Source of the DNA: Asterella californica
Taxonomy: Eukaryota; Streptophyta; Marchantiopsida; Marchantiales; Aytoniaceae
Assembly (NCBI GenBank): GCA_036924285.1
Contig: JAYKYS010000005.1
Location: 8,308,001-8,372,000, forward strand
Direction of reading: 5' to 3'
DNA length: 64,000 nucleotides
Of this stretch, positions 55,016 through 64,000 are shown piece by piece. A program made the translations under genes and the position numbers. The notes below the pieces were generated by a model, which worked only from the letters and a program-made list of their open reading frames with translations, was not told the origin of the DNA and ran no database searches. Numbering within the stretch: position 1 is the stretch's first letter; every line of letters begins with the position of its first letter.

Positions 55016-57093
55016 TATCTTTCTCCTTCAGATCACGATATACTTTTTTCTGTCGTTGTGGAAGTGCAATGACTTCACCTTTCCGTTTCACATTAGCTCG
55101 GACAGGAGGTTCCATGGAGGTGTTCATTTCAGTGGTCACTCTTGGAGAGAACAAAGTTCCCTTACAATTTGCAAGAAGAGTCTCGGTCTGAACAGATGTG
55201 TCTCATGCTGCACCTAAATCACATTTTTCCCAATCTTTCTGAATCATCAAACGTTTCTGACTGAATTCTGAATGAGCTATCAGTAGTGACTCCATGGCAA
55301 CATTCCGAACTCTATGATTGAAAAATCAATTCTCAAGGTATCTGCCATGACATTTCTGGTCTGTAGTACAATTTTTGTCTTAGTACAGCACCATTTCGAA
55401 AATTCTCTCCGAAAAGTGCACTTGATCGGCCGTTGTAGTATAACGTCTGTAGGTTGAAACTTTCTGGTACACCCTGCAGGAACAAAAACTAAACATATAT
55501 TCTGATGCATTTCTTCAAGCCATGATCTAAATTCAACTGACTTATGTACGATTCAGCAGTCTAATAATAAAATCATCTTCTGTTCACCGGTTTGAAGTTT
55601 GAGTTCTTCACAAACACTGTTGTAATAAGGCAGTAGAACTTTAACCATTCAATCTTTCATCGATTGAAGATTACTCCACCGGTTAGAAGTGAACGTCAAA
55701 TGTCAACCACAAGCTCTCGCCGTCTCTATCGTTGGACATCTTGGCAAAACAGCAGTCGTACGACGTTCAAATATCACTTGGAACGGCAACAAATCTCATG
55801 CAGCACTGCTTGCAACACACAAGGTAACTTGTCTTTTATCCTCTCTTCTCGTTATGGCCACAGCTCTAGCTCCCCGTGCAGCATAAGTGCGTTCTCCTGC
55901 TACTGTAACCAGGTGAATATCACTTTGGTCCATATTGATGAGTAACGCTTCAGGAACCTTGTGTACTACTACCAAGAAAGCCACTCGTTGTGTTAGAAGA
56001 TTTTCTTGTTTGCCACAATCTGCCGGTAGGTTTTGTGTAGCAGTCGTACCACAACGATACGTCCAATTCATCAAGCCAAGTCCGGATCCACGAAATAGAA
56101 CACGGAACGTCCCTCCAAACTCATGAAGAACTTCTCTGTAATGTATCATAAGAAAAGCTTTTAGATGGAACTGCATAACGATAGAATTGATTATCGTTCC
56201 TGCCTCCCTCTAGTCCATGAGATGCTTACAAAACTGATCTTCAAGCTCAGGCCTCAAACTCCAAACAGACGGTTTGTAGATGCTTAATTTCCTAGTCCCT
56301 CTCAATAATGTGACTCTCAGTTGTGGTGGATCAGGACCAGCGAACCCTAAAGCAAGCTTTGGTCCACGGTCTGGAAGCTTGGGACTAGAGTATAGCGAAC
56401 AAGAAATCAATCTCAGAATGTTGTCTTTAAAAACACCTTTGCTCTTGAACCAACCTCTCACTGTGGTTTCATTCAAGCTAGCGAAAAGATTGATCTCTCC
56501 CTTCTTGAAATATTTGCACTTCGATAGAGCACATTGCGTCTATAACTGAAATTGCAAATTTTCAAAGCGGTATAGATGAGCTTCCATTCCTCAGGATCTT
56601 GACTCAATTTCTAAATCGTGTAACTAGCTCGAACCTTGTCGATGCTTGCTTGGAGTCATTAGATAGTATATCAGTCAATGTAAACTTTTGTGGACACTTC
56701 TTTCTGCTTGAAACTCTCGAGTGCTCTATCAACGGAAAAATATGATAATCTGGATCAGAAAGTGTATTGAACACTAAATCTTCCTTGATCTGTTCTTTTA
56801 TCCATTCATCAGTCTCTCTCGCTTGCTGTTCAAAGAATTTCATCACGGGAGATCTTCGTCTATGTAAATTGTTTCATCTCTCTCAATGATCTCTTTTTAC
56901 GTCGATAACTAATCTCTCCAAATGTGTTTGCAAACCAGAAACTGATCAGATCTGGAGTGCTTGCTAAGAGTAATCTAGTACGTGATCTACACAGACAAAC
57001 TGAAGTGGTGTTTGCATCTTTTTCCCCCGTAATATTCAGTTCTGTACGAAGTTTTGTTTCAGTGACAGTTTTCATTAAATTCAACAAGCTCAT
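54721..57093 (-). pseudogene. pogo-like DDE transposase, broken
   Basis: Reading right to left: N-terminal region (TVTETKLRTELNITGEKDANTTSV, 57093-56860), helical DNA-binding remnants (56846-56604, 56476-56210, including TTVRGWFKSKGVFKDN), then the catalytic core. First Asp: INMDQSDIHLV with ARGARAVAITRREDKRQVTL (about 55950-55830). Second Asp: MILLLDC, a stop, then VHKS (about 55575). Third acidic residue: FVPAGCTRKFQPTDVILQRPIK (about 55490-55425), an Asp as in pogo-type enzymes. The acidic tail (IIDTDIEETIQIINLDDSQITD, near 55010) ends near 54921. Several stops and frame changes make it non-functional. Confidence 0.8.
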
Positions 57094-58222
57094 GTTTCAG
57101 TTACCAATGTACGGTAATGTACAACATAGTTAATAGAAATATTTATATGTATTAAATTCTAACCATCATCGTGAGCGAAAAGTTAACTAAATTAGTTTCA
57201 ACTGCATGAAAGATAAGAAGAGTCGTCGTTTGCTGCGCGGTATCTTTACAATGAATACTGACATTTCTGACACTTTATGTTTACTCATCGCTCACAAGGA
57301 TGTGCGAATAGAGTTGACGCTACGGTACTAGAACTGAGTATAATGAAATTGTGTGATGTTTCAAATCAAAACTTACATCTTAATTAGTCTTTTGTGAATC
57401 TTTTTGTTGCTACATCTTTGATCAGTTACTGGCTTGACCAGTCCATGCACCGAAACGACCGGCTCGACCAAAGCCTTGTGCCAAAAGTGTGGGTCTGGCT
57501 GCCTCCCTTACAAGAAAGTTGAAGACTGCTGACTGCCACATTCGACTTCGCGTGACGTGTAATATCACCTTAAAATTTTGCAGCACCATAAAAAATGGTT
57601 AGGGCGGAAACACAAAGTTCAACTACAAGCATGTTATGTTTTGTCATTTTTGAATCAATAAGCATGTACTAATTTTCTACTCTACGTTAAATATTTTTAT
57701 TGTTACAGAATCAGACATATGCATGCTTTCATTCTCTCGTCACTCTTCATTCCTAAGTTGATATGGTACCTTCCATAAACAAATATTTGAGCATTCATGC
57801 ATGAGTGAATCTCTCCACAGAAATAATGATGATTTTCATGATGATGATGATGTTCGTGAAATCTGCCCTAAATTTCAATAAGCAATTTTTCTTCCTTTTC
57901 TTAGATTATTTCATTCTTGCCAAACATCACATACCGTAGTGCTATTTCATTTCACTTAACAAATAACCTTAAATTCAATAATTCAACTGATATGCTATCA
58001 GTTTACGTAATGTTGTCCCTACGAGGTGATTAGTAAAAAATTATGCAAAGTGTGAAGTGAGAAGATAAGGCTTTAACTCTTACCAGGTTAAGTTGTTGAG
58101 TCGAGAGCATTATGAAAAAATAATGCTTGCTTGTCTTCGAGTGAGAGAAAACTAACAATAACTACATGAAGGGACGTGAAACTTCATTATATCTCAAGCT
58201 GACGAGATGAATTAATATAATT

Positions 58223-58282
58223 AAACCCGAAGTGAAATATAATTAACTTCACTCGAAATTAATTGTATTTCACTTCGGGTTT
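58223..58282. repeat. 60-bp fold-back with 24-bp arms
   Basis: AAACCCGAAGTGAAATATAA at the left pairs with its complement at the right end (GTATTTCACTTCGGGTTT), and the pairing extends inward through AATTAA/TTAATT with one weak pair. The loop is about 12 bases. Likely the core of a small inverted-repeat element or the source of a hairpin RNA. Confidence 0.85.
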
Positions 58283-59171
58283 AGACGAACCGAAATAGCA
58301 CTAAAGGACTCGATTCCAGAATATGATTCGATGTGAAGTGTATCGAATGGAACTTGGAAGGTCTTGCATATATTTAGAAAATAATTTGAATAAGGATTTT
58401 TAAGGATTTTCATATAATATGAAAATTGGAGATAAGTTTCAAGAGTCTCCACTTATTCACTGCACTTGTTCTCCACAAGGTGACCAAGAGTCAAAGAGTC
58501 CTGATTACAATAGCTTTGAAAGTATTATGGGAAGGTGCCCAGAATTTTACAACTCAACCATGATAAAGAATCTGATTTATTTCGGCTATAAAAGCTATCA
58601 TGGATTTCAAACGTCTACAATTCTCTCAATTTGGTGCGAAATCTTATGATTTGTGTCTCATTGGAAAGCTCTTGAAAGCCTTTTCAATGATACCAAGTAA
58701 GTATTTAAGTCACCTTAAACTATTTCTCAAAGCTCTTAGCAAAAGTAAGTCTAAAACCTCGGTTTCAAAGATCAATCTTGGACTCCTAAAGACTCAACCT
58801 CCCTCTAGATGTAACAGTACAAGGTGAGAATTCTCCCTAAAGTTTTCCAATTATCTTTCCTATTTTTCCAAATCTTCTAACTCAATTTTTAAATCCCAGA
58901 AGTATGAGTACTTCGATAATAAGATTTTCATAGCATGGATAGATGTACATATTGAGTACTTAGTTCACTGGCTTATAATACTCGGCTCCATTTGATTCCC
59001 AATTGAACCGTTTTCCATAGACACGAATTGAACCAAAACAAAATTCTCAACCGAATAGTTTATGAACCGAACCCTTTTCAAAAAACATTCAAACATCTTT
59101 TCAAAAATCTTGAATAGCATTATCAGTGTATTTCTTGCAATATGTTTTCAAAGTCCGTTTGATTTTAAGGA

Positions 59172-59301
59172 GGATATTCACCTCATGTACACTTAAGTAC
59201 ATGAGGTGTACATTAATTTATGCTCTAACCGTTCTGGTGAGAAAGGTTAGAAAATAAATTAATATCCGCATAAAATTTCATCTTTTTCGATGAAATTTTA
59301 T
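59172..59301. repeat. Compound fold-back element
   Basis: Nested inverted repeats: outer GGATATT / AATATCC (59172-59178, 59261-59267); a perfect 12-bp hairpin CACCTCATGTAC / GTACATGAGGTG (59179-59190, 59197-59208); an ATTAATTTA..CTAACC / GGTTAG..TAAATTAAT hairpin; and just outside, ATAAAATTTCATC / GATGAAATTTTAT (59270-59282, 59289-59301). It looks like a MITE-like sequence, but no target duplication was established. Confidence 0.7.
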
Positions 59302-60813
59302 GGATCATTTTCTTGGACTTCTACCCCCAGCAGCATCAGTCAAGCCTTCACTTATAGTTTATATTTGGATCTGCTGGAAACTCCGACTAGTTAACATATA
59401 TCAATTATAAATTAATTTAGTTTTACATACTAGTTTTTTATAATATTTATACGTTTATACTATATATAAGAAAAAACGAAATTCAATGTACAAGGCCGTG
59501 GGGAAGGATATTTAACTTACATGATGCAAGAATGTTCAACTTATAACAAACAGAATCCAATGTTCATGTTTACTGCAACAAAAGCATATGATTATTAAAC
59601 TGCAATACACCATGAAACCGAACCATTTAAAGACCATCTACTTTGAGAATCGATTCTTTTACAGACCATTTGCAAAACAAAATCATTTGAAAACAGAACC
59701 ACTTACAAAACTATGAAAGGAACTGCCAAAGAGAGTTGGGCCTTGGGCTGTCCGGTTTGGGACTGAACCAGGGTCCACTCCAACACTCTCACTGACCTTA
59801 GTGTCCAACCTTAACCACATCTTTTACATAAATAATGCTTCGAGTGCACTATACTCTTTCCTCTACGACAACAGTGCATCGTAGCTGTGCAACAACTGTT
59901 CATTTGCATACGCGTTCACACGAAGGGTGCTCTTTTCGTGCACTTAAATACTTACAAGTTGACAGGAATGATTAGGAGCTGATCCAAAAATCCCACTGAT
60001 CGTTTCACCACTGCTTAGGAGCCAGAAGCTCCCCCGATTGAGGTTGAGATTCCCGTGTACCGTAAAATGGGACCGGACAGTGTTCGAGTCTAAAGAACAC
60101 AAAACGCATTGATCACCATTTTCGAAGAATAATAGGACCCCGAACTTGTGCACGTCTCAGGTTTCAGTGGTATAGAGTAAACTGATACTCAGTCTTTTGG
60201 GTACAGGCATAGTAGGCTTCATAGTTTGGAATGAATATTCGAACTTCGGAAGTCAATCTTTGGTTTACACCCTTGAACCTACCCATCTAACAGCTGGGTG
60301 CAGCACAAGTAGACCTTCATGACGATTAATCAAAGGCTGCTAAGTTCGATGCAAATCTCTTACAGGACAAACTAACTTTGCTCGTGTAACTGCTAAAGAA
60401 ACACCAAGTACACTCCCCAAAAAGTAGACTTCAATATACAAGGAGTTAGTTCTCCTGTATATGTTGGTAAGTGAGTCTAGCAGTTAAACGACCTGCTCGA
60501 TTCATGTATACCAAATAAATACGATCATGCATTTTACTCTGATTCCAGAAGTAATGACAGACCGCATACTGCTCATACACTGCTCGTATTTACATCACGT
60601 ATATTTCAGATATGCAACAGCGCCCACATCGGCTAGGCCTGGAACACCAGGGGCATGTCCCTCTGCCAGTAATCAGCTCGCCAGCTGCAACTACTCCGGA
60701 GTCCGGACGCAAGTGAGAGGTCCTCTACACAAAAAACATTTGCATCATCTATTGTTGTAGTGCAAGTTGAATAGGTTGTCGACGAGATCTGATGCCGAAG
60801 CCAGACTACGGGC

Positions 60814-63800
60814 TCAGTAGCGTGCTCCTGTCTTTCGATAGTGAATAGCTGTGAGAGTTTTATCATCCTGTGATCACAGTGCAAATTGCAAACAGTTATC
60901 GGGACCTGAACGGACAGACAGGACTAAGAAGGGAGTTACAGCTTACTAAGGTATGGTCATTAATCTGCTAGAAGTGTAAGTACACACTAAAAAGGCATTC
61001 AACATTCACTGCACCATCCTTGCATTAAAGGACGACCAGCTATCGGGACCTGAACGGACAGACAGGACTAAGAAGGGAGTTACAGCTTACTAAGGTATGG
61101 TCATTAATCTGCTAGAAGTGTAAGTACACACTAAAAAGGCATTCAACATTCACTGAACCATCCTTGCATTAAAGGACGACCAGCTGTAAGGACAAAAAAC
61201 GGATGATAGAAGGAAGGAATTCGAAATGAAGACTTGAAGAAACTGACCTGCACGTCGCCGGCTTCTACAGTGGCATACAGCACCCAGTGATCACCAGTTT
61301 CCAAACGGCTTTTTACAGTACACTCCATCCACGATATCTGTCATAAAGCCGTGTCAAAGAGAGCTAATTAGCTAACACAACTAAGTTGGTAGTGATACAC
61401 CTGCTGAAGTGTCTACCGCAAACTCACTGCATAGTACACTACATCCCGATTTGAAGTTCACATCAGGGGGGAAAAGTTGCCTGCAAGGCAGAATGTGTTC
61501 CCTACATGACACGATATATTTACTACGTGCGTGCACATCACTACTGTGAGAACATTTCAGATAGGAGGCCTACGTTTCAGAGCAGTTCACTTCTAATTCT
61601 ACAGAAAAAACGTGACGTGCGTACCGCGTCTTTTAGAATAAGACCACCATTGCTTGCTTCTTTGGTCTCAAGGCCATCCAAACGCTTTTGTCCAGGCTTA
61701 AAGGGCTTTAGAAGCTCTTTTGCAACAGCATTACTCTTATTCTGGCCCAGCACGTTAAGGACAAATGTGGCTCCAACCAACACTAGTCCTTCAACTGCTC
61801 TCTCCTTGGCTACCTGCGTCCATCACACTTCAAATCAGCGATTGCTTCCCCGATTCAGTTCCCATGAAGTTTGATTATGTATCCGGTAATGACGTTCTCG
61901 AACCTAAGTATATCTAGCGCAGGATTCTAGCTATTTCTCGGCTGAGGGTAAGTTGATCTGCGTAGTCCTCATGACAAAGACGTAAAACAGATGTAGTTCC
62001 TCGACGAGAGATCATTACACACCCATGCAATACCGTTAGACACCCGTATCAACAACCTCTACTACAAGCTATTCATAGGCTCCCTACAAAAGCATTTCCA
62101 CAAATAATCCTTTGGTTTTGAGCAGTCTATAGGAACATTTCCCAGTAACCGTTTTCTTGACATGAAGTTAAAAGACAGCACATACTTACCGCAATGGTCA
62201 CGCCCGGAGGAACAAAACTTGCTTGGCTAACCCAGGACGCTAACATAGCACACTCAGCATCGCCACTTCTTGCTGTCAGTACACACAGAGAGCCAACAAC
62301 CCTTCCAACTGCCTGTAGTCCATTGAGAAGAAGTTATAGGGCACTGTTATGTTCTTAAACGTGATCTTTTTGGAAGTTCATTTCCCAGCTTCCTGCAGTC
62401 TTATGAATTTTCTATTCTCCTACACTCATACATCCAAGTTTCTCTCAAAAGAATTCCCTTCTCTAGAAGTCTGTGGACACTACCACGAGGGGAATGTGAA
62501 TGATGTATCTAAAACCTTGTAAGCTTCCTATAAGGATTTACAGAGAACCAAGATTGTACCAAAAACAAAAGAAGCATAGATAGGACAGCATTTACTGAAA
62601 TTGATTGGTTGATTGTCAGTAAGTCACTCTTCTATGGCTGGATTGCGCCTTGATATACAAAAAAGGAGATTGAGAAAAGCAAGAGAGTAGTTGATATCCG
62701 AGAAGAAGCGTGGTAAGGGCAAGCAGAAAAGTCTTATTCACAGTACACCTTGAGCAGTACACTAAATGTGCTAAATAATAACTTACAGGTCCAAAGGGCA
62801 GTCAAGCAGACAAGTTATCCAGTAAGCCGAACTTCGGCTTTCAGTATGAAACCTTTTAAACAATTTTATCACTCAATACTTCGCTAATGCAGGAAAACGA
62901 CTAACCTCATTGGGTGTTGAAGTGGTTTAAAATGCCTAAAGAGTTCAAAGCCCACAGTGCGGAAACACTTCTGTAATAAGCCAAAAGAATACATTCCATA
63001 GTGGTCAAAGTAATTACGAGTTTCTCCAAGGGTGCAGAACTTACATATCAGGCATACGGACCTGTTCAACGTTTGAAGCCACGACGAACTTGGGACTAGC
63101 CTCCGAGCCTTTCTTCAACTTCAAGCGTTTAACAGCTTGTGCTAAATCTGTCCCACTTTCTTCACAGACTTGCAGTGTTGCTTCAGTTGGCTGCTCCACA
63201 AGTTCATAAACGTTACTCTTCCAGCAAGGACTATATCGCACCAGAACTAGTCATACGACAGTTCAATAAGAACAAACTATACGATGTTCAGCATTCTTTC
63301 ACTACTGAGGCCAATGCTCATCCAAAAACCACGGCAGGTATAAATTCAGCGTGAAGATTGCATAGTGCAGGTCAAGGTTCTTCAGCAGATGTGAAAGCTT
63401 CCCATCACATCACATGAGCCGAAACAGGCCTTGAACTGCTTTTTGGACAGTGTTTCCAAGGGGCACGAGGACGCTCGGTCCAAGCCGAACCTTCTCTTCC
63501 ACCAGGGAAAGAGCTAACGCCATGATTAGATACAAAAGCTGGATGGATCATCCCCCGTAAATGTGGTCAATACTGAAAAGCGCATGTCGCATGCCAAGAT
63601 TCAGTTCTACGCTGACAACTTGCAAAGAGTCATTTCACTTGACATGAATTAGTATCGAATGCTTACCTTGAACTTACACCGTATGGTGGGAAATACTAAG
63701 TTAAAATCGCAGTCTTTCAGACGCTGCTCGATCATGTCCACAGCTTCTCCACTCCAACCAAACGAACCAAATACACCACACGGTAATTTTTTCGCGTACT

Positions 63801-63828
63801 CATCAACCAGAATCACTCCCAGAGCGTT
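60814..63828 (-). CDS. Flavodiiron protein (FLV), C-terminal half, six exons
   Basis: Chloroplast flavodiiron proteins pass electrons from photosystem I to oxygen and protect it under changing light. Minus-strand exons: 63667-63828, 63062-63190, 62190-62312, 61625-61813, 61248-61337, 60814-60868 (stop 60814-60816). All introns are GT-AG and all exon joins are phase 0. Flavodoxin-like end: GVFGSFGWSGEAVDMIEQRL, then PTEATLQVCEESGTDLAQAV. Flavin-reductase-like domain, as in cyanobacterial and chloroplast FLV: GRVVGSLCVLTARSGDAECA, MLASWVSQASFVPPGVTIA, FVLNVLGQN, FKPGQKRLDGL, GDHWVLYATVEAG and the ending TAIHYRKTGARY. The metallo-beta-lactamase-like di-iron half lies beyond the right edge, so FLVA and FLVB cannot be told apart here. 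The gene appears intact. Confidence 0.9.
60898..61185. repeat. 144-bp tandem duplication in the last FLV intron
   Basis: Units 60898-61041 and 61042-61185, starting ATCGGGACCTGAACGGACAG, differ at one noticed base (C/A near 61011/61155). It lies wholly within the intron between 60869 and 61247 and touches no splice site. Confidence 0.95.
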
Positions 63829-64000
63829 CTGCCACATGCCAGACGAGAAAAACCCCATAATACCTTTGTTGTCAGGTCCAATCGACACCCTATACTCATC
63901 CCCAAAACAAACCTATAAATTTATGTCATGTTTAAAGACCCTGCCAAGTAGCAGCTCCTGGATTTCGGTGTATCTATCAGATTGACATATCATGACCTGA
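63829..64000 (-). other. FLV intron and upstream part, unresolved
   Basis: Directly upstream (in gene direction) of the last resolved exon. The acceptor is CAG at 63829-63831. I could not identify the next exon before the window ends. Confidence 0.5.

Larger units (their letters stand above)
53949..57325 (-). mobile_element. Full-length pogo/Tc1-type DNA transposon, decayed
   Basis: 3377 bp with terminal inverted repeats CCGTAGCGTCAACTCTATTC... extending 27 bp with one mismatch (53949-53975 and 57299-57325). Flanked by TA on both sides (53947-53948 and 57326-57327), the Tc1/mariner-superfamily target duplication. It carries a broken transposase gene on the minus strand. The repeats are nearly perfect while the gene is broken, so the element may still be mobilised by a transposase made elsewhere. 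Confidence 0.9.
57328..60813. other. Intergenic, no gene recognised
   Basis: AT-rich, short frames only. Contains a (GAT)n-like run near 57826-57853 and the fold-backs listed separately. The stretch 58419-58830 has a longer open frame without recognisable domain. Confidence 0.45.

Overview
The window is nuclear DNA from a eukaryote, most likely a non-flowering green plant or streptophyte alga. Two spliced genes support this. One is a complete plant-type cytosolic glutamine synthetase in 14 exons (43006-46376). The other is the 3' half of a chloroplast flavodiiron protein gene on the minus strand (60814-63828, running off the right end), a family that flowering plants lack. All introns modelled are GT-AG and all modelled exon joins keep frame. 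I cannot name the species.

Left third (1-32271). After AT-rich DNA holding one complete hAT-type MITE (866-1276) comes a set of nested LTR retrotransposons with three levels of insertion. Element A (6055-about 32266) is an old, decayed Ty3/gypsy chromovirus with a tRNA-Met-like primer site and a C-terminal chromodomain. Its RNase H region is split by element B (9120-28700). B is a Ty3/gypsy element whose polyprotein reads gag (two zinc knuckles) - aspartic protease - C5 cytosine DNA methyltransferase - reverse transcriptase - RNase H - integrase - PHD finger. B is split twice. The intact young element C (14723-23488, LTRs identical by eye, 1628-residue gag-pol, Athila/Tat-like RT, tRNA-Glu primer site) sits inside the methyltransferase domain. 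A solo LTR of the C family (D, 24694-25605) sits exactly in the RT catalytic motif. The insertion order is A, then B, then D and C; D is probably older than C because its LTR has diverged.

Element B is the most interesting object here: a retrotransposon that combined a DNA-methylation writer with a histone-tail reader. The copy is dead. From gag to RT it keeps one continuous frame once C and D are removed, broken only by point stops.

Middle (32272-53195). About 10 kb with no gene I recognise is followed by the glutamine synthetase gene, a palindrome, a decayed non-LTR retrotransposon with a C-terminal restriction-like endonuclease (about 49480-52190), and a truncated duplicate of the glutamine synthetase promoter and first exon (about 52789-53195).

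Right (53196-64000). A full-length but decayed pogo/Tc1-type DNA transposon (53949-57325, TA target duplication, matching terminal inverted repeats) is followed by AT-rich DNA with fold-back sequences and then the flavodiiron gene, whose last intron carries a 144-bp tandem duplication.
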